The notes under the pieces were generated by a model that was not told the origin of the DNA, searched no databases, and saw only the letters and a list, made by a program, of their open reading frames with translations. Below are positions 45,730 through 58,200 of a stretch of DNA of 64,000 bases, piece after piece. The stretch comes from Capillidium heterosporum. Lineage: Eukaryota > Entomophthoromycota > Entomophthoromycetes > Entomophthorales > Capillidiaceae. Each line of letters opens with the position of its first letter. Positions within the stretch are counted from its first letter, which is position 1. The DNA is taken from assembly GCA_016630905.1 (NCBI GenBank), contig WBMQ01000014.1, positions 930,001-994,000 of the forward strand, given 5' to 3'. The translations under genes were made by a program, and so were the position numbers.

Positions 45730-47033
45730 TTTAAAAGCTCTTTATAACACAGGTTGCTGGTTGGTATGAAGTACTTTGTTACGTTTTTATTTTGAGGATA
45801 CTAATTATTTCATTAAATAATATCAATTTTTTACAAGCCTTTATACTAGTCTACATGCTTTATTTATACATTTGTATGTGTTTGTATACTTTACCCTTTC
45901 AATAAGTTTCTAAGCCAAACATTTAGCTGTTTGTAGTTAACTTTAACATACCATCTCAATATTTTTCAGCCATTTTATACAACTCTTTTGATCTACTAAA
46001 GATTGCAACCCGACTTTTTGATTACGAGGTATTAGATGGGCTGGCTGTACTAATTTTTAACGGAGCATCCTTTAGTTGTAGACACTAGTTTGCAAAATAG
46101 TATAGGGTTACATCATTAAAACAAATCTCGCACCAGAACTTATAACATGCAAATCTTTAAAGTAATTAGAATCTATCATCGCTTCTTTTACATATACTCT
46201 GATTTATTAGGATGCTCATATATTCATATGATTCTTCTCTGCTTTACAGTCAAGATTACCTATGTTCGCCCGATACCAGCTTAGCTCTGCTACCTACTTT
46301 ATATTCGGTAGTAGCTTGTTACCAGGATACCAATTCATTGGCAGATTTTACTATATAAACCGTGATAGCAACTTGTAATAGTATTGAAAACTAAAAGCTG
46401 GTATCGATTCCATCAAATTACAAAATTGATAAGCTAACCAGTTGTCTTCCTGGTATCGCTTTTGATTCTCTATTCAAATCTAGCTTGCAAAATATAAATA
46501 CCTGACACGTCTATTCATATTTCCTACTAGATATCAGTTCTTTCTGGGACTCGATTGTCAAAGGTCAACAACTTTTGTATGCCTTAGATATCAATAGAAT
46601 AGGAAAAGGTGGTCGGTTTTGTTCCTGATAAACCAATAAAATTTTCAAAAGCCATTGATCTCCAAGAGATCCATCTCATTCTCTTCCAATTTCCGATTCT
46701 ATACAAAGCATCTAATATATAAATCTCTCCCTCCATTAGGCAAGTACTTACAGTGTGTTTCAACTATATATAAACATCGACTTTTACTAAAACAAAAATT
46801 CATTTTGCTAGAATTAAAATTTATTTTAATTTATCTTACAACGTCAAAATCGCCAGCCGAGCTTAGGAGGCTTATTCCAACTTATTTCAGCCCTCCAAGC
46901 TCTCAGTTTGACAATTTAACCCCGGGACAGAGCTCGCCTACGATTCAAAATTCAAATCTGATATAGGAGAATGAAACCTCTTCCCCTTCCTTTGAAAATT
47001 GGGAAAGTGGAGAGGCACCGCAATCCAAAACTC
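45730..47033. other. Convergent spacer
   Basis: AT-rich 1.3 kb between the 3' ends of the MFS and kinase genes; no feature recognised. Confidence 0.5.
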
Positions 47034-48960
47034 TCAATGTTCCTCCTTAGCGCGTTCCCGAGAATCCACAATAAGCGGTCCCAACTCCACTGAAGGTACT
47101 GCTTTAGTAAGGAAGAGGTGCTGCAACAGCTCCTTCGAGCTTGGTCGTTCGGACGGATCAACTTCCAAACATAGATTCAAAAATTCCTTCAAGCCTTTAG
47201 ATAAAGCATCTGGGTTCTCCAACTTGGGAGTACCAACCGTCGCAATAAGATATAAAGCTCTAAGTGGATTCTCTTTGAGGTAAGGCGGTTCGCCTTCGAT
47301 CATCTCGATGATCATAATGCCTAGAGACCACACGTCGACTTTGGGGCCGTACTCCTTGCGAGTCACTATTTCAGGAGCCATCCAATAAGGTGTACCTACC
47401 ATAGTTACCCGGCGTGCTGCATCTTCATTGAGCTGAGCACAGAAACCAAAATCAGCTATAAGAGAATAGTTTAGAATATAAAGAATTGGCCCAAGCCTTA
47501 CTTATTTTGACATCACCTTTGAACGATAGGAGAATGTTGTCGCTTTTAATATCTCTATGGATAATCTTGTGCGAGTGAAGGTGTTCCAAACCTTTGAGAA
47601 CCTTGAACTACTTAGTACCCATACCAAATTAAAAACCTTACTTCGTGACATATGGTGGCGATTTGACTCTCCGTAATTATAGTGTTGGTGACGACTTCTG
47701 TCAAACTCCCTCCCTCCATGTACTCCATAATGACCCATAGGTCCCCTTTCCACAGATAACCATCAATATAGTTGACGATATTGGGGTGTTTGGCATCTCT
47801 CATAACGGCAATCTCGTTGACGATCAACTCTTTTTTAGGCTGCTGCAAAATGTTGATCTGCTTCAAAGCTACTGAAGTCTGAGGGTCGGAATTGGGGTGG
47901 GCAATGAAAACGCCACCAGAGGCACCTTGGCCAATCTTACGATGTCCAGAATACACTTTGCCAGGATCCTGGTAGTGGCATATTGACTTCAAGCGCTCCA
48001 TAACATCGTGGATGCTGGATCGTGAGGCTTGACGGGGTCGCGCTTGAGAGGAGTCGCTGGGTGTCAATACCAAATCCGGTTTCGAGGCAACAGCGTTCAG
48101 TGAATCGAGTTCGTTCAAAGGGCTGTTGGGGTAGGTCTCTGGTGGGGTTGGTGCCAGATCTACTTGGAACGGTAAGTAAGGTTTATGAACATGGAATTAC
48201 CGTTAGTATCTTCGGAAAGGTTAGAAACTCTATTGTGGCTCAACGTACTGGAATCCGAATGCTAGAATTATATTAATTTAAATATAAAGCAATAAGAAAA
48301 AAACAACTTACTGTTATCTGGCTACCATTTGAATGGGTTTCGTTGGACTTGAACTTGTTCCAGTTGGGTGCTTCATTGTTCTTGTTGTTATAAAACTCCA
48401 TAACATCGATGATAGCCTAACAAACAAAACGTCGTTTTTAGTATACAAGTAAAGTTGGATTCAACCTGTGGGTTGGCGTTTTGTTCAGTCTCGGTAATCC
48501 CAGACGAAACCAACATGTTCTTCCATTCCGGTGGAAGTCCCTAATAAAGAGAGGTTCAATTAAAACAAATTCGAGCAACAGCAATACTTTGAATTCGCCA
48601 CTTTCTTTGTCGTACCCTACATGCGTTATATGTCGTGTGTTAAAAGGTAAAGAGATCTGCTGCTTCTTCTCAACCGTTGAAAATCTATCTGTATAAACTA
48701 TTATCAACAACTACCTATCGATAAAAAGTACCGGAAACTGAAGAGAAGAGGGAGTTGAAGACAGATTTTACACTGCCATCTTTTAGTTTGAACGAGCTTG
48801 GCTTTTTGGCAAGCTTCGGTTTAGTTGGAGCTAAGTCCTGTTTACTGGCGCCGAAAGTTAGTCCTACTAGGCTGTTGCTTTTCTTATGCTTCAGGACGGG
48901 TGGTGGGGATAGTCGAGTCTGGGGACTAGCTTGGGTGTCCTCTGGATCTATGGCGTTCAT
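47034..48960 (-). CDS. STE20: Ste20/PAK-family protein kinase with CRIB domain, eight exons
   Basis: Spliced model: exons 48732-48960, 48588-48688, 48466-48540, 48312-48416, 48201-48261, 47642-48162, 47502-47601 and 47034-47455; 1614 nt, 537 residues, all introns GT-AG and 38-50 nt. A p21-binding CRIB motif follows at about residue 87 ([16 protein letters not shown]), continuing [10 protein letters not shown] as in PAKs. The kinase domain (about 258-515) has [15 protein letters not shown] with the ATP lysine, [15 protein letters not shown], the activation segment [10 protein letters not shown] and SLGIMIIEM. It is therefore a Cdc42/Rac-activated PAK acting in polarity or mating/MAPK signalling. 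No PH domain is seen, so Ste20/Pak1 fits better than Cla4. It is shorter than yeast Ste20, lacking its long N-terminus. Reading frame is clean through all exons. Confidence 0.92.
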
Positions 48961-50417
48961 GACTATTTGAGAAGTCGATTCGTTTAGTTGCGGGCAAGTT
49001 AGTATAGAAGCTGGTGCTACGAGCTATTGGAAACAAAGGAGTAACTTCAACAGCCCTAAAGTTTATCGAATTGCTCAAAGAATCCTGTGATTCACTTGAC
49101 AAGTCTGTAGCCTATCAAACCAGCATCACCCGAAATATCGTTACTTTCATTGCCAGCTGGTTATAGCCAAATTAATTGACCATCAAGCGCGGTATTTATT
49201 TGCAGCCTGCAATACTCGACTTTCCAATGAAGTTCTATTCTTTAGTCTATTATTAGGTTAAGCTTGGGCTGCTTGAATCAATTCTATAAAAAACTGGAAT
49301 TGCATTCAGTTGCCTATTTGGGACGAAATTAGAAAGTATAAAACCGCAATTTATTGCTTTTGTTTGTACAACAAAACAACTACAACTACCCACCAAAATT
49401 TAGTTGAAACGAGATACCTTTCAATCTTAAGTTTGAGGGTTAATATAGGAGTCTCATTTGGAATCCACTTTATATATCTACATCGTAATTAGCGTCCTAT
49501 TGCCTATTTAATTAGAGGTTAATTGGATCTATTTAATTAGGCATACCAAGCTTCTTTGTGATAAATCTATACTCCTTTTAATGGCCACACATTCTTAAAA
49601 TACTATCAAAAAATAGAAGGGAAGTTGAATGTAGAGAAGGGGAGAATTGGTATAGATTTGAGATCCGATATCTTCAACTTTGAATTGTGTTTTGTTGGGG
49701 TTGAAGGCGCAATTTATTCAAACTTACCCACAGCTGGCGGATTTAGGCTGTAGTTTCTGAAAGATTGTCATCAGGTGGATGGTATTTACTATATCCAAGG
49801 GAAATTCCAAGTAAACTGCCTAATTTTAGAAAATATAAACTTGAAGGCCTGGATAGAAATAATAGAGCTTGCCAAATCTAATCCATTTAATGTGCCAATA
49901 CTACAATACTATTCGTGCCTTTTTCTTTCCAACTTAAAGCTACCATATATGTACTTCCTAAAGCAAAATCCACTAATCAAAATCCAATCATAGCAAACAT
50001 ATAAAGAGTATTGATTCTATATAACTGAAGCTTAAAAGCTCATTTCACTTTATTGAGAAAGATATCAGGTGGAAGCTGATGGTGTCACAATCACAAATCT
50101 ATTCAACCTCGAATTCAATGCTAAGACCAAGGTAAGATCGAACAACTAAAAAGTTAACCGTATCGGTAGGATATAGTATGGTATAGCATAGGAAGAGAAA
50201 GGAAATGGTAGAAGTAAGAGTAAGGAAAAGAGTACGAATAAGGAAGTGGAAATCGCAACAAAAGTTCAAACTTTGGATTCTAAAAATATGCAGGTTAATA
50301 TTTGTCCTACAAATCAAACAAAGCAAAAATATATTTAAATAACGTTAATTGATAAGCGCAGAACTTCCCGCCAACAACATTTAACAAAAATTTGGAAACT
50401 TACCCTCCGACTCCAAT
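48961..50417. other. Spacer upstream of the kinase gene
   Basis: Holds the kinase promoter side and the 3' flank of Pcf11; small frames at 49310-49492, 49775-49993 and 50099-50326 show no family features. Confidence 0.5.
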
Positions 50418-52987
50418 TTAGCACTCGCTACTATTAGCACGACAGGTAGCGTGGTAGATCTCACCATCAACCATAACGGCATTTTTGTAGATCCACTCGT
50501 CGTCATCTTCGGACCAAGACGAGACGAACTTATCTTGACATAAAGGACAAGGTTTTGCAGTATGGTCAGGGGGTAGAACGACGGTGGATTTCTCCAGCTC
50601 GGCAATAACTTGGATCATCTCACTGTTGATGCCCTTTTCGGCGTCGTCCTTCTGGACATTAGAGAAGAAGGCTGGTTCTACGTTGAAAGTTAACCGTTAG
50701 TTTCGGAAAATAAACTAAATATATACCTGACTGGTAGGTGTACTCGGTATCCTGATCCTGGATCCAATCCTAATAAAAAATTAGTAGGGATGATAAAAGT
50801 AAGTTTACCTTGACTTGGGAGTACCAGGTTCTTGAGTTAGTCGGCACTTTGGATTTCAAGGCGTCTTTGACACCAGAGCTGTTACCAGTTGAACCACCTG
50901 AGGTCCTTGCTACGACGGATGCGGTTGCGGTTGAAGTGCCAGTCTAAATGGGCATCCAAGGCAGCTTGACCTTCTGGGTTCAAGGGGAATCGGAAACCAC
51001 ACTGACGGCAAGGTAAAGGAAGGTTCGCGTATAATGTCTCTTCAGCACCGACGTGTTCACTATTAATGGGTGTTAGTAAGCTGTCTAGAATGGAATTAGG
51101 AAGGTTCCCAATTGATATCATAAATTGAAAGGAGAGAAGCAATTCGTAAATATGATACTAGTATATAGGATGTTTAAAGGTGGCATCGTTATAGAGCACA
51201 CCAATAACCAAACTATGGTTCTATGCGATAAAGTTTTGGTAGTTGGGCTCATAAGAGCATTAGTACCAATCTACTAAAAGGCATAAAGACTCCCAGCTGT
51301 AAACTAGTTCATCAAGCTAAATGGTAAAGTGTAAAAAAACATACATATTTATATCCTTTTGGGTAAGTCGGACCACTATTCCCTTGGTATCGGATACTGA
51401 TGGCACAGAGGGCTTAGCGGCTTCGATCTTGATGGCTAGACTGTTTACAAAAGTTTCAGCTGATGCTGGTGCAGCATGAGTGGTAGGGGGAACGAATGGT
51501 GGAGGTACTCCTTCAGGTGGAAAGGTACTTGCTGTTGGTTGTAGGTTGTTGGGTGGTGGGGGTTTGGGGAAGGAGCTTTGATTGTAAAGGCCGTCACCTA
51601 TTGTTGGGTGGGAGGCTAGTAGCGAACCCGTTGGATGAGCTAGTTACAGCCGGGTCGATCTTCTGGATAAGCCCCGAGTTAAGGAGTTTCTGGAACAAGG
51701 GTACTTCTGCTACTGGAGCAGGGGCAGGAGGCGTACTTACATTTGGTATGAAAGGTGGAGGTGGGAAGTGAGGTACCGGGCGGGGTGAAAAATGGGTTTG
51801 GAATATATTGTTTTTGTGGGGAGGTAAGGCTTGCTGGTGATGGATTTCCATTGGCATGCCGCCGTCGATAGGGCGAGGCTCCACAAAGCTGTTGGGATGG
51901 GGTGGGGTGGGGTGCATATTCATGAACGGACGAGGAGGCCTTGGGAAGTTGTTTTGTTGGTGCCCATTGAAGTTGTTGCGGAAGCCAGGGTTCCTATTAA
52001 ATTCCTGAAACTGTGGTCTAAAGCCATTATCATTTCTAGGTACAAAGTTTTTATTAAATGGTCTTGGACGGCTGTTGTTCGAATTAGGACGCTCGAATCG
52101 GGGTCCTTGACCCATTATTGAAGTTTGGTCGTTCAGGTCTTTGATTGAAATTCTGCCCACCATATTTAGGCGAGTGATGGTGCGGTGGAAACTCGCTAAA
52201 TTTATTGTGGACAAAGCCTGGTCCATGTTTGGGTGGATTGTCTTGGTTGGGATATTTCATCCACTCGGGTTGAACGTAGTTTGGCCCTTTGTTGTTCTTT
52301 GGAGCAAAATCGGTTCTCTATGGTACATGTAAGTGCCAATTTGTTTTATAAAAGTACCTTATTCTTGGATTCGAATGCAATATCTTTGGTATGCATTGGA
52401 CGCTTACCACTATTAAAATCAGGTCTGCCGGCGCCATTCTTTTAAAATGTTAAAACTTATAAAAAAGAAAAAGGTACATCATTAAAGTCGCTTGGTTAAA
52501 TCAGCATTATTAAAGCTTGGATCAGTTAAGCCTCCATAAATTTCGGTAGCTAATTGAGCAAGGATGTGGTTTGGAAAAATTCCTCCTGATCTCCAAGTTT
52601 CAAAGACCTTTGTAAACTTTCTTCCGGGTCTCAGGGTCGACTACTCTGAATGCTTCCATGAAAACGTACCTTATATTATTGACGAAGGCTCTCGTATATA
52701 TGTCCCCGTGGTTCTTGACAATAGAATCGATGAGATAGAGAAAGGGTAGCTTTTGACTGCTATGAGCCTAAGTGTGTATTAGTATTGAAAATAAATGTAA
52801 GCTATACTTGGGCCATCCGAGATTCGATTGCACCAACAACTGCATCGGCATTGGCACTGTAGTTTTGTGCTTTTATTGTCAAATTAGTAATTACAGGTTT
52901 TGAGATGGAAGAAAAATTTTTTAGTAAATCAACATAGTCATCAAATGCTTTATTAGGATCATTCGGAGCTTGGTCTCGGTTGTCCAT
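50418..52987 (-). CDS. PCF11: Pcf11-like cleavage/polyadenylation and termination factor, multiply interrupted
   Basis: Exons: 52808-52987, 52479-52767, 52358-52438, 51345-52317, 50809-51059, 50727-50769 and 50418-50677, introns 39-49 nt plus one of 285 nt. The product (about 690 residues) has an N-terminal CID binding the RNA polymerase II CTD (SKPVITNLTIKAQNYSANA, then LPFLYLIDSIVKNHGDIY), a Pro/Asn-rich middle, a first zinc finger (CRQCGFRFP to HLDWHF), the NSRTWYSQVKDWI motif and a second zinc finger (CPLCQDKF to YKNAVMVDGEIYHATC), the Pcf11 order. As written it is broken by four +1 shifts (52606-52620; CCC at 52111-52113; 51598-51606; 50885-50907) and one in-frame TAA (52497-52499). Removing one base at each shift restores all exon phases. 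Pcf11 is essential in yeast, so assembly error or a second copy is likely. Confidence 0.8.
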
Positions 52988-53687
52988 CCTAGATGTTTAC
53001 TTCTGGTTGTCAAGTTTCTCAAAGAACTTGTAGATTTGAGCTCTGGCAACTATGGCTTTTCTATGGAGTTTTCATAGGAAGCTTATTTTTGGTTCGCTTA
53101 CAAATTTCCAACAAATAGCCGCTCCTTAATATGTGTTATAATTGGCTTCTGTATATGTTTAATCAAATTAGCTTGCAGGTGCTTAGCCTTGGAAAAGCAA
53201 GATTTAACTCCATGGATCTGCAGATTTTGAACAAAGCTAGAAACCCATTTTCATTGACTAAACCAACACTTGTTTAGTTGTACTATTATTTGACATATAA
53301 TAGCACAGTTTTAGAACTAATTTTGATAAATAAACATAAGAAATTAGAAATCTTTTAGATTTAGTATTATAACAGGTCAATAAACTATTCCTATAGTAAT
53401 AGATCCACGAATTAACTTTTTATATTACCTACTAAAGTCCAAATACATATGCTTTTAATTTTCTATATATTCTTGTTATAATAAAATAGTTGCCAATTTT
53501 ATTATTTTCAAATGACTTATATATATGAATCCTATCTCTCTTTTTGAAATAGAAAATACTATGTGAAATACTACATCTATATTCCAACAACATACTTTAT
53601 ATTATTACCTTTGCCTGTTTCCTATAAAAACATATCTATAACTTAAAGCTAAGTTAGCTTTCGGATTTTCATCAACCTCTAAACTAA
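52988..53687. other. Spacer upstream of Pcf11
   Basis: AT-rich 0.7 kb; no features beyond the presumed Pcf11 promoter. Confidence 0.4.
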
Positions 53688-54107
53688 GATAGACTTACCA
53701 AGTATGTTAGAATTGCTATTGATGCGAAAGACAACTACAAGTCTTATATCTACTCTACCACTTTAAATCATATATCCATCAATTTGAACAACATTGCTAC
53801 TATCTTACCACTTTCTCTCATTGGGTATGCTATACTTTCCACAACTGTAAGCTATTCCTCCATCAACATAAAAAATTCAATACCTGATATCAAATACTAC
53901 ACCCTCAACTTGGAAAACCGAATGATCTCGTTCAATCATTTACAAAGAGCTGTAGTTCAAAATATACCTGCAGTTCTTAGTCAAGACTTCAGATTACTTA
54001 TACCATCTGTCGATAAATCCAACAGGACTTTCAACAAGCGCTTGCAGTCAGTGAGCCACCAATCGAAAAGGAAAATAAAAGAAGCTAATATAAAACTTCA
54101 ACTATGA
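53688..54107 (+). CDS. Possible coding exon, unknown protein
   Basis: An unusually long open frame for this AT-rich sequence: about 139 codons from 53688 to the stop at 54107, with no ATG until about residue 80. A possible acceptor (CTTACCAAG) precedes TATGTTAGAATTGC at 53702, so it could be a last exon. The product has a hydrophobic stretch (ATILPLSLIGYAIL) and a basic C-terminus (HQSKRKIKEANIK). No family recognised and no upstream exon found. It may be chance. Confidence 0.25.
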   Translation, partial: DRLTKYVRIAIDAKDNYKSYIYSTTLNHISINLNNIATILPLSLIGYAILSTTVSYSSINIKNSIPDIKYYTLNLENRMISFNHLQRAVVQNIPAVLSQDFRLLIPSVDKSNRTFNKRLQSVSHQSKRKIKEANIKLQL

Positions 54108-54262
54108 TCGAGCCTGATAAAATCATATCCCAATAAGCATCCTCAATGTTCCACATATAAATTGCAAACACATACAAATTTAAATAGTAGCACCTCAAAA
54201 AGAAAAGTTATATTATAATAAATCGAATAACAATAGATATTTTATTGTAAAATGAATCTCAA

Positions 54263-55057
54263 CTACAAACTAGCCAAGTTGCAGAAGGCGCCACCACCAG
54301 CAGGTAGGTCTTGGCAAACCAGCGTACCAGAGCAGGTAACCTTATCCATCTTGTTGTTGGCACACATAGCTAGTACGTTGGTGTCGAAGCAGAACCATAT
54401 ACCATCTCCGTTACACGTCTTTTGATACTTTTGACCGCCAGTACCGGAAGGTTGGGGCTGTTCAATTTGGGATGGCTGAGGTTGAGGCTGGGGCTGAGGA
54501 GTCTGTTCAACTTGAACTTCCTGCTGGGGTTGGGGCTGAACTTGGTAGTCGTTTTGAGTGGTAGGGACCTGGATAGGCTTTTGCTGGGGCTGGACGGGCT
54601 GAGGACTAGCTTTAGGAGCCCTTACGAAGGGGTAATCCCCACCTCTGACGATACCAGCACAGTTGGAGTCGTCAGTAGGTTCCCAAGTAGCACCGAAAAT
54701 ACCAGTATCCTGGCCACCGAACAGAGCCATGAACGAGTTCTTGTTGATGTCGAGACCTACACCGCCACGGTCCAGAGCCATGACGTACTGTACCTTGGAA
54801 GAGTCTTCGTTGGAAGTAACTTTGAGGCAGGTACCGCACTGGGCTTGAGTGAGGCCTTGGACGGCAGTTATGCGGGTGATGTCCATGTCACTACCTTTGA
54901 CACCGCAGAATACAGGATTGGTGTCAAGGACGTTGGCAACTTGGTCATACCAGTGGGTAGAGATACCTTGGTTACCTAGTAAGGCACCCGATACATTCAA
55001 GGAGCTGGCTAAAGCTAGGATGACGATACTTTGGACAAGGTTGGTCATGCTCTTCAT
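54263..55057 (-). CDS. Secreted expansin/RlpA-like (double-psi beta-barrel) protein with CBM19-like tail
   Basis: Intact 264-residue secreted protein, ATG at 55057. Signal peptide at about 1-24 (IVILALASSLNVSGA). Residues about 28-125 look like a double-psi beta-barrel (GISTHWYDQVANV, CGVKGSDMDITRITAV, CGTCLKVTS, VMALDRGG, LDINKNSFMALFG), as in expansin, barwin and RlpA proteins. A long Pro/Gln linker (about 130-215) follows, then a Cys-rich module (CNGDGIWFCFD, MCANNKMDKVTC, CQDLPAGGGAFC) with the spacing of a chitin-binding CBM19-type module. Inferred role: loosening or binding chitin/glucan wall, at the cell surface. The CBM assignment is tentative. Single exon; the nearest neighbours are Pcf11 and a long spacer. 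Confidence 0.75.
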   Translation of the reverse strand: MKSMTNLVQSIVILALASSLNVSGALLGNQGISTHWYDQVANVLDTNPVFCGVKGSDMDITRITAVQGLTQAQCGTCLKVTSNEDSSKVQYVMALDRGGVGLDINKNSFMALFGGQDTGIFGATWEPTDDSNCAGIVRGGDYPFVRAPKASPQPVQPQQKPIQVPTTQNDYQVQPQPQQEVQVEQTPQPQPQPQPSQIEQPQPSGTGGQKYQKTCNGDGIWFCFDTNVLAMCANNKMDKVTCSGTLVCQDLPAGGGAFCNLASL

Positions 55058-55207
55058 TGTTGCAGTTGAAATTAATTATTTAATTATTGGTAGTTGGTGT
55101 GGTCAAGTCGAGGTGCAAGCAAACTACTAGCGTTTACAGGAAGAATGTGGCGATTTCAATTATTTATTTGACAAAAAGTAAGATTGAAGCTATTGCTTCA
55201 TTATATA

Positions 55208-55215
55208 TATTTATA
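55208..55215 (-). promoter_or_regulatory. TATA box of the expansin-like gene
   Basis: TATAAATA on the minus strand about 150 bp upstream of the ATG at 55057. Confidence 0.4.
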
Positions 55216-58200
55216 GACTCTAAATTCGAGAATATGGATAAGAATCTAAGGTTTTGAATATGGGATGAATGGCTCCAGATGGGAAGGTGAAGTGGGATTT
55301 TACCTTATTAATGCAAATTCAAAGCTACAATCAATCGGATTTCAGGTTTGCAATTGATTGTTGGCTATGATGAGTAGGTGTAATTTGTTCATATTTTTAA
55401 ATGGTTGAAATTTAGTTTTCCCCTCTATATCAGCTGCTTTCAAAAATTGCTATTTCTTTAGGTGGAAGCAATAGATTACTTTTAATGCAATTGCTTAGAA
55501 CTTTAGCAGAGCCGGTTGTCATATGGGTAGGTGATGATTCGTTGGGTACTTCCCTACTTCGCAACGAAGCCCAAAGTCCCAGCGATTACAAAGAACACTA
55601 AAAGATAGAAAAAAGTTGCTAAGAATAGTACACCTTTTTCATAGCATATGTAAATTTAGATTAATAATTTAGGCTAGAGGGTTGTACGCTGATATCATAT
55701 AATGAGCTCTTGTCAATTTTCGGTAAACCTACGCCAACCTGCTGTATAGCCCAGCCCCTACTCTAAGACCCAGAATCCTTTTTAACGCTTTCGATCTTTT
55801 ATTACAATTAGAGAAAACCCGCTGCCTATCCAAGTACAAAGTTATATTGGCCTGGTGCCTGTCCGTTATTCGAAACTTTTACAATGCCTGTTCAAAAAGA
55901 GGCTTGAAAGCCACGCTGTTGGTCACGTTGCAATTGCTATCGAAAATTCTACAGCTGAAATTATGGACCAATATTTGTCAAGCTTTTGGCTAAAATTTGG
56001 ATTCGCATCCCTTTATACAAGGATGCTTGCATAGCAGGTGCATATGCCTGCTACCCTTAGTAATCCTTCCTATAGTATGTAAACCATAACCCTTATAGCA
56101 CTATAGTGTTCTTGTAAGATTTGCGGCTTATGCCTAGATATCGCTTTTAAATAAATTGAGTCCAGCCCAACAAAATCCCCATATGTAAACAGTAACACCT
56201 TGCAGTTTTAGATAGGAGAGTTTGCTTTATATTCTCCTACGTCACCCAATATTCCCTGAAAAGCTTCTATTCCATATCACATAGAACTATATCATCTCCA
56301 GCCTAAATCCTTACACAACTTCATTTCGATAAAGGATCCTCTACCTTTATAGGTAGTATAAGGTGTAGAAAGGAGTATGTGGGTTAGGAGCCGTGGTACT
56401 GGCATTTAAACAACTTTACTTTAAATCCATAGTAAAGGAGAGTAAGTAAAACTTGTAATCTGCCTTCCCCACATCAACCTACCAATTGAAGTAGCATAGG
56501 AAAATTTTGTGAATGTTATGCTGAATCGCCTCCATCAGTCTGAAAACTAATTGAAAGCTTCAAACATCTCATATTTTTACTAACTTTTTGGTACATCTTC
56601 ATATTTAGAAGTACTATTAAATCAAAGGTATACTTGGCATGAAGAGTCCTTAGTTCTAATAGCGTTTTCAAATGCAGTCTAAATCGATCATTAGGTTTCC
56701 ATCAGCCAATGTACATTGAAAGTTTTGAATGGAGGCTACTAGATAGCACTTTATAAATCAAACAATAGGGGAAAAAGTACATTATTGTCCTAAAAATTAG
56801 ATACTCTGCGTTTAGAGATATCAACTCACAATTACAACTTTCATTTACGAGCAGAATGATTATAATACACCGCCTCGCCTTTTCAATTCAAGTTACAACC
56901 TTTTGAGTATGGCTTAAATATCAATTCACAATACATATATATATGTAATGGGAAATTGTATCCATTTATTAGAGATAACTACATCTATCTCTGAAAATTG
57001 ATTCAACTGATAACTTTGTTGAGAAATGACGCATTCAGAATCCATTATAGAAAATTGGAATCGAATTTCAATTAAGAGTTGCAAACTCAAAATTAAAATT
57101 CGAAAACTCCATCCCAAGTTGCTAAATGAATCAGTTCTATAATTCTATTTACTTCAACTTTGATCAGATCAAAAGTAAGGTTATATACCTTCATATAAGC
57201 TTATTAGATATAGAATAAAATTGAGAGTGTAGATGACCATAAAAAAGTTCTATCAGCTTCAAAAAGCGACTCATCTGTTGGACCTTGAATCAAAAGTCCA
57301 CAATTGAAGCAACTTACAGATTCAATTTTTAATATATATAAAAGTTACCTACCTTTTCAAATTATTTTTCAAAGATTTTAGCAAACTTAAGGAATAGTTA
57401 TCTAAGACTCCATCCCATAAAACCCAAAAATTCTCTGCTACATTATATACAACTACAACTTCATATTACCCAATCCAATCTTTAGAAAACACATATTAAA
57501 CCCATACATATATTAAACTTTCAAAACATCACCACCCTTAATAAAACATTAAATCTACAAATAAAACCCGTTACTTTACAACAAGTTGATAGAAAGCATT
57601 ATATGAGGAGGGACGTTCGATTACTAGCAATCTTACTCTTAAAACTTCTATTGTGTTAGTGAAAAAGTTTCTATATAATGAGAAAAAATGTATTGGAATC
57701 ATTGTTCTTTGAATGCTTTTCCAATATACGTTAACTTTACTCTCAATTTTATTATTCCTTCAACTCAACTGCCAAATACAACTTCTAATAGTAAATTTTA
57801 TTTATATACTTGCCACTAACCCAATTTTCAACTCGATTAGAAGACCAGCCTAACAATAAACACAGTGCCAAGTCTGTTATGCGAAACTAAAATCCACAAT
57901 TAAATTTTCTTCAAAATCCCTATCAATGCCAACAAGTCATAATTGACGAGTTTGAAACTGAAGGCTGTGATACTTTCTTTATTAAACTCTTGAAAAATGG
58001 ATATAGATTTACCATATACAACTTGGAGTATATTATTAAAACTAAGGAACAAAATGACACTATATATCTGTTTATCTGGTAAATCAATCTTTCTAGTAAT
58101 TGGATTTTATATACATTTAGGGTTCCCAGCTCGGTAAAGACAAGCTCCAAGCTATTTTACGATACCAGTAAAGATGGTTTGTTATCGAGTTTAGGTTAGG

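Noticed and set aside
54422-54979. 185-codon frame antisense to the expansin-like gene
   Set aside because: Its Leu/Gly-rich composition is the mirror of the Pro/Gln linker; the sense frame has signal peptide and Cys modules.
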